DNA of 64,000 bases from Isoetes taiwanensis (taxonomy: Eukaryota > Streptophyta > Lycopodiopsida > Isoetales > Isoetaceae), in NCBI GenBank assembly GCA_021234155.1, contig JAJEKV010000002.1, positions 14,047,428 to 14,111,427 of the forward strand. Direction: 5' to 3'. A program made the position numbers and the translations under genes. Within the stretch, counting starts at the first letter, position 1; every line of letters begins with the position of its first letter. Shown here one piece after another: positions 12,690 through 23,269 of this stretch. The notes under the pieces are model-generated. The model saw only the letters and a program-made list of their open reading frames with translations. It ran no database searches and was not told the DNA's origin.

Positions 12690-13104
12690 TGCAAGAAGCT
12701 TGCTCCAAGGTGGGCTGGACCTTCCAGAATAGTCGAAAACTAGGCAATCAAGCCTACAAGCTAGACTTGCCAAAGACACCTAAAGATTCATAAGGTCTTC
12801 CACGTGAGTTTGCTAAAGAAGCATACCCCAAATCCGCATCGGTCTTGATTCGCCAACGCCGCTTGGAAATGATGGAGGAACAGCTGGAAATAGTTCCGCA
12901 TTGATTCTTGATAAAGCTTTCAAGAAAACGAGGAGATCAGAAATTCCTCCAAAGATTTGGTCAAGTGGAAACACTTACCGCTGGAAGACGCATACGTGGG
13001 TACTTAAGAAAGATTTAGTAAAGCAAAGTATCCACGGTTTATGGAGCAATGGGACGGCAAGGTCATCTCCTCAAGAAATCGCCCGCATGTCGATTTGTGT
13101 AGGT
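12690..13104 (+). pseudogene. gypsy integrase tail and chromodomain
   Basis: After the integrase core the translated pieces read PKTP, then KVFHVSLLKKH, the standard sequence just before a chromodomain. They continue with ILDKAFKKTRRSEIPPK and THTWVLKKDLVKQ. The expected order ...ILVKWK.LP..D.TWE is visible across two frames. Chromodomains bind modified histones and steer chromoviruses to heterochromatin. This places the element in the chromovirus branch. Confidence 0.75.
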
Positions 13105-13955
13105 TAATTCTGTATAGTTAAGATTAATCTACGCGATGCCACCTACGCTTAGTATGGGTCGCATGCGTTGTCACCGATGATGGGACCACTACGGTGATCT
13201 CTAGGGCGTGGGTGTAATGTCAATGTAGGCATGACCGCTTCGCTTTGGGCGAAAGTGGAAGGTAGATTAGAAAGTCTACTGTCACGGAAGTAGACGACCT
13301 CGAGAAAAGGAGGTCATTGAAGAATGCATTGATAGGAAAAGCACCTTTAGCCCCATATATGCTTTGATAGGAGGAATCTATCCTTCATACCCCACGCCGA
13401 AGGATATCCTCCACGCTGGGCAACTAGAGGTGTAGGCATGAGCGGCATATAGGCATGTAGGCGCTGTCTCCGCGGCCATAATGGAAGATTCACCCTCTTC
13501 CTACGCCGGGAGATTAGCCATGCATCCATGTAGATAGGTGGGGTGGTCACCATATAACCAAAAATTTTAATTAATAATTAAATGGTACTAACGTAGTGTC
13601 GACCAAGCAGCCAAGAAAAAGCCCCGAGGGCAAGGAGGTCGAAGTTATTTAAGACTTGCAACACAAATTTTGTTGGAATGTGTTGCAAGGAATGAAGAGT
13701 GCCTCGGACGTAATTTTAAAATTTTAATAAACTTAATCGTAATGTTAAGTGAAGTTTGGAGTAATCTGTTAGTAATGTTGTGAATTGATAAGTTATTTCA
13801 TAATATAATGATGTAATAATGTCATAAAAATATTACCTTAAGGTAATCGTAATAAATGTGTAAGTATTTTAGTAGTATATCGTATGCATCACGTTGATTG
13901 CAGGTTAGGAAGATTCCAAGGTGGGGAGAACCACGATGCTGCGGACAGCATCATT
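13105..13955 (+). other. gypsy non-coding spacer between pol and PPT
   Basis: About 850 bp without a credible reading frame, becoming AT-rich after about 13560. This is normal for the stretch between the integrase/chromodomain and the polypurine tract. I see no further gene here. Confidence 0.7.
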
Positions 13956-13970
13956 TCAAGGTGGGGAGAA
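13916..13970 (+). promoter_or_regulatory. Duplicated polypurine tract (PPT)
   Basis: AAGGTGGGGAGAA occurs twice, ending at 13930 and at 13970. The second copy directly abuts the LTR start TGTGACGT and is the functional-looking primer site for plus-strand DNA synthesis. The upstream duplicate could be a central or back-up tract, or a small local duplication. Confidence 0.85.
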
Positions 13971-14103
13971 TGTGACGTTCCAAAGACAAGATATCGCCCC
14001 GGACGTATATTGTATCGCCACGCCACGCCGCATACGCCACCCCGATTGACGGTACGCCAACGTATAGCCAAGTGGGTAGCCCTAGGGGGCAACTTGCTAA
14101 GAA

Positions 14104-14310
14104 TGTGCATTAGTATTAATGTGCACATTTTCCAATGTACACATTAATGTGGGCACACATTTCCATGTGGCCACTTGATGCCAAGTGGGCCATACCCATA
14201 GGTGCAATTAATGTGCACATTTTCCAATGTACACATTCATTAATGTGCACACATTTCCATGTGAGCACATTTGGGTGCACACATTTCCATGTGGGCACCT
14301 TTGGCCACCT
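14104..14310 (+). repeat. Tandem palindromic repeats in the LTR U3
   Basis: The words ATGTGCACATTTTCC, AATGTACACATT and CACATTTCCATGTG alternate in two copies of about 95 bp. They form several short inverted repeats 90-290 bp upstream of the TATA box. The location suits enhancer-like or repressor-binding repeats of an LTR promoter, but no factor can be named. Confidence 0.75.
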
Positions 14311-14395
14311 AGCCCTTAAAGGCAAGTGGGCCCATTACCAATTATCCCACATGCCAAAAGGGGATAATTGGAAACCCTAGCCACCCCCCCTTGTC

Positions 14396-14402
14396 TATAT
14401 AG
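14396..14402 (+). promoter_or_regulatory. TATA box of the LTR
   Basis: TATATAG preceded by TTGTC and followed by GGTTGAAAACCC. It is the only good TATA element in the LTR and sits where U3 would meet R. Confidence 0.65.
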
Positions 14403-15689
14403 GGTTGAAAACCCTAACTAACCTAATTTTCGATTTTAGGGCTTTAGAACTCTGTTTTGGCTGCCTCAACAGCCAAAACCGCATCCCAGACTCTGCCTGG
14501 GAGAATTGCATCCTTAGTTCCTCGAGATTCGCGCGTCTCAACAGGATGGTCGAGCTCAGGTCAGGAGGAGCCCCTCAAGGATCAGGTATTTGGCCAATTA
14601 GATAGTCTAAACCCTATTTTAGTCATTTTATCAGTAGGTTTAGCCTATTAGATTGGCCATAGCAGACCTCTAGATCCCTAGATAGCAGATTCTAACTAAA
14701 GAACCTAACTCTATGTTATAGATTAGATTTAGTTCTTTAGTTCTCTGTGAAGTATATGGATGATGTATCTCTATGAACTCCTTGTATTGGGAAGGAGGGT
14801 AGAGACCTAAAGCTTTGTAGTTGATGCTCCTAGAGTAGCCTCTCTAGCACACTGTAGATGCGGCCTGTGCACAAGAGCCACACCTGGTTGTGGGTGAAGG
14901 GGCCAGACTGGCTTATAAGGAGGTTCATGTTCTGACTCTTGAACGACCCCTATGGTGTGTTAGTACTGCCGGGGGTCACTGTGACTAGGTCTAATGGCTT
15001 GCCACTGCGTGCGGGCAAGGCATGGGCTCGACACTCGTGAGGTGGTGAATATGACCTTCCATTGAGTTCAAGTCGAATACGGGCAGTGGCCCTCTAGTCA
15101 CCTTGAGTCAAAGATTGTAGATCTCGAGGGAGAGATCCCTACCTGCCCCCATCGAATCGGGAGATGTAACCCAGATATAGCCCCTCGGCTATGCATCCGG
15201 GCGGGCTCTGATCGGCCAGTCCCAACACTTTTCAAACTACTACGCGCAGTGTGCACAGGGAGGGGCGGATGGAGTGGACAACCCTAGGCCATGTTCTTAT
15301 GCCAGCCAAATCCATTGCCATGAATTCTGTCTGCAATGAACTCTGGAGACCCAAGCTTGTCAGTCCATCCCGGTGTCTGAGCCTTGGGTAGGATTCCCTA
15401 TGTGATGTGCTGATCTTCGTCTATGCAGATATGTGGAGGACCATCCTTCGCGATGGTCATATGATGTTGATGTATGTGCTACTGACATGTATGTTTACGC
15501 TTCCGCAGCTAGGTAGGCCCTGAGGGAGACGGGGTGCAATGACCCTTCCACTCTTCCCACTGGAACCCGTTACGGTTGCAGTGTCATGTGGAGGGCCCTG
15601 TATTGGCACGGAGCTGGTATGGGGGATGAACTCCTGGTTGTATACGGTGAGTGCACCGTATACGAGTAGGGGACGTCACATTAGTAGCC

Positions 15690-16157
15690 TTGTATACCTT
15701 AGTGTGGAGAAGGGAACATGGCTAAGTCATTATACATAACTTAGCCAACTTTAGGTATAGAACCATTTCCACATGGCTTCATCCTATTGGCAACCCGCCA
15801 CATGGATGGACCCTATTGGAGCCACATGGCATGACATGGCAACCCTAACCTACTAATGGCCAAACCCTAACCCTAGGCCATTTTTTGGCTCCAACAATCC
15901 TGGAACCCTATTCGCACTCGAAACTCCGTTTCGAGAATTGTCTGCTACAGCATAGCATAGCAGCACAGCAGACCCTGGAGTGTGCGCGCATCAGAAGGAG
16001 TGGGAGCTACCCCGAACCACTTGCAGAGTGATGGAGACATCAAGAGCAGGTGGAAGTTCCTCCGGAGCAAGTATTTGGAGTAGATTCCTTTGTAGATTAT
16101 CTGGAAGTTAAGATTCCGGATGAGTTACCATTTCATATCTCTAGTTGAGCAATTCTA
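15690..16157 (+). repeat. Older LTR copy, 5' segment
   Basis: This stretch shares the order of words of the neighbouring LTR, including CCCTAACC clusters and a ..AAGTATTTGG.. segment, but is strongly diverged. Its continuation is 17268-17586 and then 26027-26775, separated by two insertions. The exact LTR start is not clear. I see no gene here. Confidence 0.55.
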
Positions 16158-16165
16158 GGACCCTC

Positions 16166-16196
<31 letters not shown>

Positions 16197-17267
16197 GAAA
16201 GAACGGGGTGTTTTTTATATTTATCAGAATAAAAAGTACAATGTTTCAAACATATAAAGGATTACTACAGGAGAAGCCTCAACATCTTCATCCTTTATGC
16301 GCAGAAACTTATTCTCTGCTCTGTAAGCTAATATACATGAAGCGCATGGTGATCTCCCATATGGTGACCAGAAAAGACAAGAAGATACTGGAAAAAATAG
16401 CTCCCGAAGCTTTCTTTTACACATTGAAGAACCAAAGCGGATACTCTAGAAACACTGAAGATAGAAGGAAGTACCATAATATGAGACCAAATTAGTTGCT
16501 GCATTGTTGGGATGCAAAACAGTCAGCCTAAGTAGGCTAGACACACTTGCCTAGCCGCCAAGACTCCTCCCAAAAGTCTGGTTCATGATATATCTTCCTG
16601 CTCACATGATATCCCTAGCTCGGCCCCTAAATTGATCTCATTTCTTGCACTTCGAATCCATTCAAATAATTCCCAAATTCCACCAAAACCTCATGATAAA
16701 AGACAGATTCTGATCAATTCTTGAAAATTCTGTACCTTTCTGCTAGAAAGAAAGAACGGGAGAAGAAACCTAGCCTTTACGATAGCGTAAACCCCGTGTA
16801 ATGAAGGTCGATGATCAAGTTAGAAGGCGCTTCTCTTACCAAGCACCTCGTACCTAATCTACTCTACCTTATAGGCGCCATTTTGCCTTTTCGGTGTGTC
16901 TCTGCAAGAAAGATTGGAAATGATCCTTCTCTTAAAAGCAAAGAACATTATGCTTTCATAAAGCAAGAATGCTTTCAGAAGCAAAGAGCATAGTAAGCCA
17001 CGTTAGTGGCATGAAGGCATGAAGGAGACATGGAAAGAACCACCATAAAGCTGCTTCCAAGGAGAAAATTTACAAGAAACCTGGAAAAATTCTTCAAGAC
17101 TGCCGAATCCCATGCTAGCATCTGCAAACAGGAAAAGAAGCCCTCGATTTTGGAGCAGCAGTGCCGGAATCGATGAGAGAGGGGCGGTTTCTCTCTCTCC
17201 CGTCTGCCCTAGCCGCTGCCGCCTGCGCCTGCGCCAAGAACCATATTTTTTTCCGGACCCTCAGTTT
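16158..17267 (-). mobile_element. LINE-like retroposon with 13-bp target-site duplication
   Basis: GGACCCTCAGTTT occurs at 16158-16170 and again at 17255-17267. Between them, a run of T at 16168-16196 (poly(A) on the minus strand) marks the 3' end. The minus strand starts with a GC-rich leader (GGCGCAGGCGCAGGCGG) and ends AACACCCCGTTCTTTC before the poly(A), as in plant LINEs. At about 1.08 kb it is too short to be autonomous. No RT or endonuclease domain is visible, so it may be a deleted LINE, a SINE or a retrocopied RNA. It interrupts the older LTR. Confidence 0.85.
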
Positions 17268-17586
17268 GGACCTTAAACCCTAATCAATAAACCCTAACTG
17301 TAAGTTAGATGCATGTGATTAGGATTAGATGTTATCCTTATTATTTATCATTTTACGTAAATATACGATGTTGGAGATTCATGTTTGCACCTCCTGTCAT
17401 GGGAAGGGGGGGTAGAGAGACCTAATAGCCTTGTGTATATGATGCTTCTAGTTTAGACCCCCTAGTTTCTATTATATTGCGGCATGTGCATAGTGCCCAC
17501 CAGACTATGGAGGCTATGGAGTGACTGAGCACCACATAACAAAGTCAGTGGTAAGATAGAGAGAGTCCCTGCTGAGCACAACTACT
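17268..17586 (+). repeat. Older LTR copy, middle segment
   Basis: Resembles 14600-14950 of the intact LTR. It shares ..GGGAAGG.GGGTAGAGA.CCTAA.AGC.TTGT.., then GATGCT.CTAG and GCGGC.TGTGCA. The segment stops at TACT (17583-17586), where the DNA transposon begins, and resumes after TACT at 26023. Confidence 0.85.
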
Positions 17587-17652
17587 AACAAGGTTGCAAA
17601 TTAAACGGGAGTGTTGCAGCACTCCCGTTTCAAAGATTCCTTTAAAAAAAGC
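17587..17652 (+). repeat. Left terminal inverted repeat and subterminal hairpin
   Basis: The end starts AACAAGGTTGC and reaches TTAAACGGGAG at 17611. A perfect hairpin follows: AAACGGGAGTG (17603-17613), loop TTGCAG, CACTCCCGTTT (17620-17630). CAAAGATTCCTTT at 17631-17643 is matched near the right end. The hairpin shares its first arm with the TIR, suggesting a transposase-recognition structure. Confidence 0.88.
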
Positions 17653-18086
17653 ACGTCATTTTAAAAAATGGCCTTTTTTAAGAGAGGTTGAAAGTTTGAG
17701 GAGTATCAGGTTTTTTTTGGGCCTATTTTTGGGGTATTTTGTGGACACGACTTTGGTTTTTTGGAGTGAAGCACGTGGAAATAGCAAAAGTGAGACTTGA
17801 GTACAAAATTATTTGTAGGTGGATGTACAAAAAGCACAAATTTAGAAAAAATAACAATAATAATTTCTTTACTATTTTTGTGTTACATCAAAAATGGTAA
17901 TCAATAATAAATATCAGTGGCTTAACCACGAAAGATAAGGTCCGTCAAAGATCTAAATTGTAGTCTTCTTCATTTTTTCTTATCACATACGCTTGGTCTC
18001 TTGCTATCTTTTCACCTTTTTCGGTGACTTAGGCTTCTCGATGTCGATGTAGTTGATTCCGGTAAGGCGACAAAGAGCTACTTCTT

Positions 18087-21000
18087 TCAGCTCTCTGCAA
18101 AAGTAGCCGTCATCCAAGGAGCTTGTGAAGGGAAGTCGTATTTCGAAGATGTCATCTTAGCAAAATCAGAATTAGACTTTGCCCCAACTCTTGATTCTCG
18201 CCCGGTAGAGTTGGTAAAGCGAAAAGCCTCATTTTGATGAAACCGACAGACCTCCTTATCAATATCAATGGCAACACACGATTCACGGCCCTTCTTAAGT
18301 GCGCAAAGCAATAGTTGTACCGCCCGGAAAATGCGTCCGAGCACCCAATCTCCTGGGCGTGAGAACATGTCCGAGAAGATGGTTAATCAACTGCGGCCGA
18401 TAGTGATTCACTATTCTTCCCTCGCACACTAGGGTCCTGCAGCCTTACGCAAAAACCGGCTGGAAACTCCAACACGCTCGAAAAGTTCGCACGCGGCTTT
18501 GTGTTAAAGTGTTCCATTATGCGTTTTCCGTCAAAACTCCGATGGTTTAATGTGGAGATATTCGACCTTACTCAACGGTCTAGGGCCTCCGCCATGGTAA
18601 TTTATGTTTGTTTTGTACCTTAAGAACAAAAACATAAGAGAGGGTTTAAGTACAGCAGAAAGAAACGTATTCGGAATAGAAACTCCTAACGTATTCCAGA
18701 ATAGAAACGTTTTCCAGAATAATTGCTTACCAAACCATGTTTTCATAACCAGCTTGCGTAGGGGAACCAAAATGAGTCTTGAAATTGGCTTCCACAAGGC
18801 CGGCCTGCATGCTCGAGTGAAATACAACCAACCTCCAATGTTTTGCCGTGGTAATCTTCTTTATGCCGTCGAGGAATGCATTAAACTCAGAGTTCTTAAA
18901 AGGCTGGTCGTCGTAGCGGCTGTCTTTGAGCTTGAATCCGTAAGGAAGGTCAGCTACTACCAACGTAAAATCTTGGGGCTTTATTGTTTCGGCCAGTTTG
19001 GTGCAGTCACCGTGTACTATACAGAACATGTTGTTTTGATCAAACATTGTAAAGCGTTCGTACTCGGAGGGCTCATTGTCCAAAACAGCCTTTGTCATAG
19101 CGTCCTCTCCCTCACGCCATTTGTCGACAAGATGCATGAAGCCCTCGGCAGAGTCCTTATTTTTCTTTTACTCACGAAAACAATCGTCTTTGTAACACAA
19201 GAAACCCAAAAACAAGAAACTCTTAAACTTACCCAGCCTTCAAAATTAGGAGCGTATTGTACTATCCTTTCGTCCGAGGTTGCGATGGGGTAAAGTTCTT
19301 TACATCTGTCCCAGCTGTCAACGTTAAGTTGTTCCATCAAGCATGTTTGACATGTGATGACATTTTTTTGGCGTAAAAACAAAACCACATTAGAAAAACG
19401 TTAAATTAGGGCGAAAACATGGAAAAGAAACATCTCGACGGGAAGCGGTTCTTTGGAACACGATCTCAAAGTTTGTAAACAAAGGGTATTCGAGAATACG
19501 CCGTTGGGTCGAGGCATGCAAGCCAAAGTGTATTCGGAATACACTTTGTTGACCTTTCAAAGCTAAAGTGTATTCCGAATACACTTTAACTAACAATCAA
19601 GGCCAAAGTGTATTTGAATACACTTTGGTTTGCCTCCTTGAAGCTAAAAGTATATTCCTAATACACTTTGGCTAACACTCACAAAGCCAAAGTGTATTCG
19701 GAATACACTTTGTTTTATAAATTAAGGCGTAGTGTATTCTCGAATACACTCAGTCAAACTAACTAAAAAAACGGAAAAAGAATGTTTTGTAGTTCTTACT
19801 TGTGCGACTCTTTGGACATTTCTTCAAAGCGTGAATTCTTTGTCCACAACCTTAGAAGCCTTTCGGTATGTCGAGGTCGTAAAAATACCATTTCTCTCCA
19901 CACGCTTATGGTCATTTCCTTTTTAGGGGCGTCGAAACCCTTTTTCTTCTCGGCGACCTTTCCTTTACTTTTCGGTTCACCACGTTCAAACATGCTAAAT
20001 ATTTCGTTTTGCGGGTCCCATATCTGCAAAGATAACAAGCAATGTCGATTGGGATGGTTGCGGGGGTATTCGAATACAAAAGAAACTTACTCTACTTAGT
20101 CTCGAAGGCTAATTGAAACCGTTGTCATGTGGTATGAGAGGCGCCTTTTGTTAGCCTCTCGTCATATTTGAGGCAAACACTCCACAAAGACACGCTTCCT
20201 TTAGTTCTAGAGATTTTCTTTGGTTTCTTCAATTCTTCTCCATATTTTTCTTTGAATATAATATACTCCCCATGCATGAACCTGATTTTGTCCACGAAGC
20301 TCATTTTAAGCTTGTACTTCGTTGTCGCATTATGCGTGTTGGCAACGATCTTCGCTTCTTCATCTGTCGGGGCCCTTGATGCTTGGCAGAAAGCACGAGA
20401 AAGATATCTCCGGGTTCTTTTTTCCCTTGTACAACCGCCTTCTTGCTTTAAAACCGTGGTTTACCCCTAGGGCGTAGTGCATGTAAGTATCTGCATTTTC
20501 CCTGTCATAGTCCTTGGGGTCCATGCATTGGGATCTGTCAACAAGAACGACAATTGGAGCAACGTGGGCATTGGGATTGCTCCTTATTCTATCTTTCAGG
20601 TTTCTTAAGTGGTCAGCATAGATTTTTCGAACCTGAAGGGGGCGCTCACCAGCTTCATTCTTTGGTGGCAACCTCATGGATGTTACTGGCAAGTATATTA
20701 CCCCTTGAACATACTTGTTAAGATTTATTTGTTCCATCCTCTCTGAGGTCTTGTCCACCTTCTTTTCTTTAATGGCCACCCCAGGAGCCTTGCCCTTTCC
20801 CTTCTTCGTTTTTGGTTGTTCCTCCGCGATGTCAGCAACCACAAGCTCCTGTACCTTCCGCTTCTTTGGTTCTTTAGCAGCTATCGTTTGCCTTGGCCTG
20901 CTAAGTTTTTTTGGCTGCACAGTGATTTCTTCCTCGTCTTGTTCCTCAGAACCTCTATCTGATGACCTCCCTGAAGAACTAGCAGAAGGTGGTGATTGTG

Positions 21001-21526
21001 ACCTTTCTCCATCCCGATTGCTTTCGGACTCAGCGGGGAAAGTCCTCGCTTGTGCTGGAACAAACCTGCCTAATTAATGAACACAGGCTTCGTTTTAGCC
21101 GGTAGTGTGAAAAAAATTTGTACAGTGCCGGTGGTTGCACACTGACAATTTTAAAGAATGCGATGTCCACAACAATAAAGCCTTGGGAGGTCTTGAAGGA
21201 AAGCCTCCCCACCTGACCTCCTTGTCCGGCAACCTCAGAGACATCTTTTATTGTCCCAAGGTTAACAAACTCGGAGTCGGCGTACCTTTTGTTACCAGCA
21301 CTTTTCTTTTGGGCGTCTGAAACGTCGGTGTGTCTTTGTATTTTCCATCTGCACCCACGGTCACGAACCACCGCGTTTGAAAATTCTCAGAAATAGCGGG
21401 GCGTCCGTGTCCGGTGGTGTTTCGAGGGTGGGCGCTTAGGCTTGTGAGATTTTTTTGAAGCCTTCTTGCTTCCTTCTTCCCTGCCACTGAAACGTTGAAA
21501 ACTACCTTGTGAAGACAGAAATTCAA
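18087..21526 (-). pseudogene. ParB-domain / permuted DNA amino-methyltransferase gene, frame-broken as written
   Basis: N to C: (1) an unknown domain, RWFVTVGADGKYKDTPTFQT (21371-21310), then GNKRYADSEFVNLGTIKDV after a frame jump; (2) a Lys-rich linker; (3) a ParB-like domain, YLPVTSMRLPP, HVAPIVVLVDRS and GVNHGFKARRRL (20700-20430), continuing in another frame with APTDEEAKIVANTHNATT; (4) a middle part with CQTCLMEQL; (5) a methyltransferase, with GDCTKLAE and VVADLPYGF (motif IV, D-L-P-Y), then the SAM-binding part SRPGDWVL..DAFSG..GGTT and GRESCVAIDID near 18360-18250. Motif IV before motif I is the order of beta-type N4C/N6A enzymes. Good splice sites frame the 77-nt intron 19232-19156 and the donor at 18730. 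At least three frame breaks remain, possibly assembly errors. The 5' exon may lie at 22572-22348. Confidence 0.8.
19486..19750. repeat. Palindrome array 1 (core GTATTC..GAATAC), 7 units
   Basis: Seven inverted-repeat units lie at 19486-19499, 19524-19548, 19564-19588, 19603-19628, 19643-19673, 19688-19712 and 19731-19750. Arms are typically CAAAGTGTATTC and GAATACACTTTG around a centre of zero to three bases; spacing is about 35-45 bp. The array lies in what appears to be an intron of the ParB-methyltransferase gene. Confidence 0.95.
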
Positions 21527-21741
21527 ACGAAAGTTGTATTCCAGAATAACATTTACTAAACTTGTGCCCAGAAGGCCAAGAAAAGACAGGAAAACAAGCT
21601 AAAATATTGTCACTCTAAGTCATTTTTTTTGTGCCTTATTTGGACTCGAAAGTGTTATTTTTAACCTAAAAAGTGGTCTGTTGCAGCTAAAAAGTGTGTT
21701 ATCTTAGTGCAAAAAAGCAAGCGCTCTAAAAATTACAAGCA

Positions 21742-22037
21742 CAATGTATTACGAATACACTTTTGCTTATCGGACAAGTGCAAAGTGTATTCGGAATACA
21801 CTTTATATTTTTTCGGGCGAAGAGCAAAGTGTATTCCGGAATACACTTTGCTCAATGCCGAAGAGCAAAGTGTATTCCGACGATGAGCAAAGTGTATTCG
21901 AATACACTTTGCTCTTTCGCCGAAAGAGCAAAGTGTATTCCTAATACACTTTGCACTTGGCCCGATAAGCAAAGTGTATTCCGTAATACACTTTGGTCTT
22001 TGTTGAATGGGCAAAGTGTATTCGGAATACACTTTGG
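21742..22037. repeat. Palindrome array 2 (core GTATTC..GAATAC), 8 units
   Basis: Units start at 21742, 21781, 21822, 21863 (half unit), 21885, 21928, 21968 and 22011. 21822-21853 is a perfect 32-bp palindrome (GAGCAAAGTGTATTCC and its complement); 21885-21914 is a perfect 30-bp one. The array sits 5' of the ParB-methyltransferase gene, between the two divergent genes. That suits an operator or partition-like site. Single cores also occur at 18667, 18690, 20066, 21537 and 22345-22380. Confidence 0.95.
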
Positions 22038-23269
22038 CCTCTGTAAGCTAAATCGAGAGAACAAAAAAGAAAGGCGTTACTATGTACTTTACATGCTTAC
22101 ACATCCATTCTTTTAAGCTATGTAAATCGGAATCTGACAAATGTATATTGATCCGGAAGGCGCTTCGGTGGCGACTAAATCTCTGGCGGAATATGGCCCG
22201 AGGGCTCGAATTTTCCTTTTTAAAGGTAGGCCACTGTCAGTTGTCTTTTTCTATGTGATGCGGAATACGTCTTGTCCAAACACTCTGGATAAGTGTATTC
22301 TGGAATAGCATCTTTGCACACACCACGGCAAATCTGCACACAAAATACTATTCCAGAATAGCATTTGTATTCTCGAATATCATTAGTCCAATCGACTTGT
22401 GAGTTAGTAACAAGCCCACAATTTTTTGCAGTTGTTTGACATGGTTAACCGCTTCGTGAACAAACTTCCACCACCATTTGTTTGCCCAAGTACCTCTACC
22501 GGATGGAACACAAGGCGGAGATGCTTCTTCAACACCTACCTCGACAAGGTCTTTGTTGCTTCTCGAAGACACTCAGAGTCCGATGAACTAGTAGATGCCA
22601 CCACCTTTCCAGCCCTCTCCAAGTCCAAGTAGGAAACCGGCTGCCACCACCTTTCCAACCCTCACCATTGCCGCGTAGCAATCTTCCACCACCATTTGTA
22701 CCATCCCCGACACTACAATGGCTCGACCTCGGCAAATTTTTGAACGGACTACCTCAGTGCGTTTGTTGTTTCTCCATCTTCACTTACACATGCCAAGAAT
22801 ACAAGACGTTACAAGATCAAGAGATTCTCCATCGTTTCTCCCATCACGATTTCACTACAAATGAAGGCGACCACTGCGGCATCTACTCCTCTTCACACAA
22901 ACGTGGTGACACATGGGTTTCGCGAATTTCATCTGCTATAAGAGATATGTTTGATCGAACTCCCTCGTGAAAGACGCTACAACAACTTTCGCTTGGCACA
23001 TCATATGCTTGGCCCATCTCCTTCATTCAACACCGCACCTCCGCCTTATCCGGCATGCGACTTCACGTGGTTTGTTCTCCTCTACAAGCACACCACTAAG
23101 AGCGAGAGGAGGTCACCCCCGTGAGTAGAACTCTCTTGAAAGATGAAGACACCAACGGCGCAACGAGATTACACGTTCTCTAGCCACCCACCAAGAAATT
23201 CAAGGTGGATTATAGTTTTGAGAGCATGCTCCTTTGTAAGAAGAAGAAACCTTATGGACGAGCATAAAA

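Larger units (their letters stand above)
8430..15680 (+). mobile_element. Decayed Ty3/gypsy chromovirus, 5' end missing
   Basis: Plus-strand order is gag, protease, reverse transcriptase, RNase H, integrase, chromodomain, non-coding spacer, polypurine tract and 3' LTR. This is the Ty3/gypsy order with a chromovirus C-terminus. The 3' LTR is complete at 1710 bp, with 8-bp inverted ends. No matching 5' LTR is present upstream, so the element is truncated or its 5' part was displaced. The coding region is broken by many small frameshifts. Confidence 0.9.
13971..15680 (+). repeat. 3' LTR of the gypsy chromovirus
   Basis: The LTR starts TGTGACGT directly after the polypurine tract and ends ACGTCACA, an 8-bp perfect inverted pair framed by TG...CA. 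Its length is 1710 bp. It contains a TATA box at about 14396 and hairpin-rich repeats upstream of it. A diverged relative lies just downstream, split into segments ending at 16157, 17586 and 26775. Confidence 0.93.

Noticed and set aside
18604-19293. 229-codon plus-strand frame opposite the methyltransferase
   Set aside because: It is antisense to conserved methyltransferase exons and their introns and shows no domain of its own.
19486-22037. CRISPR array reading of the regularly spaced repeats
   Set aside because: The repeats are whole palindromes with short variable linkers in a plant transposon. Linker lengths are irregular and no cas genes exist.
22529-22735. Gly/Arg/Trp-rich minus-strand frame as the first exon of the methyltransferase
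   Set aside because: The composition looks repetitive (GLERWW/GWKGGG) and no splice connection could be fixed. Only a possible 5' exon at 22348-22572 is mentioned, with low weight.
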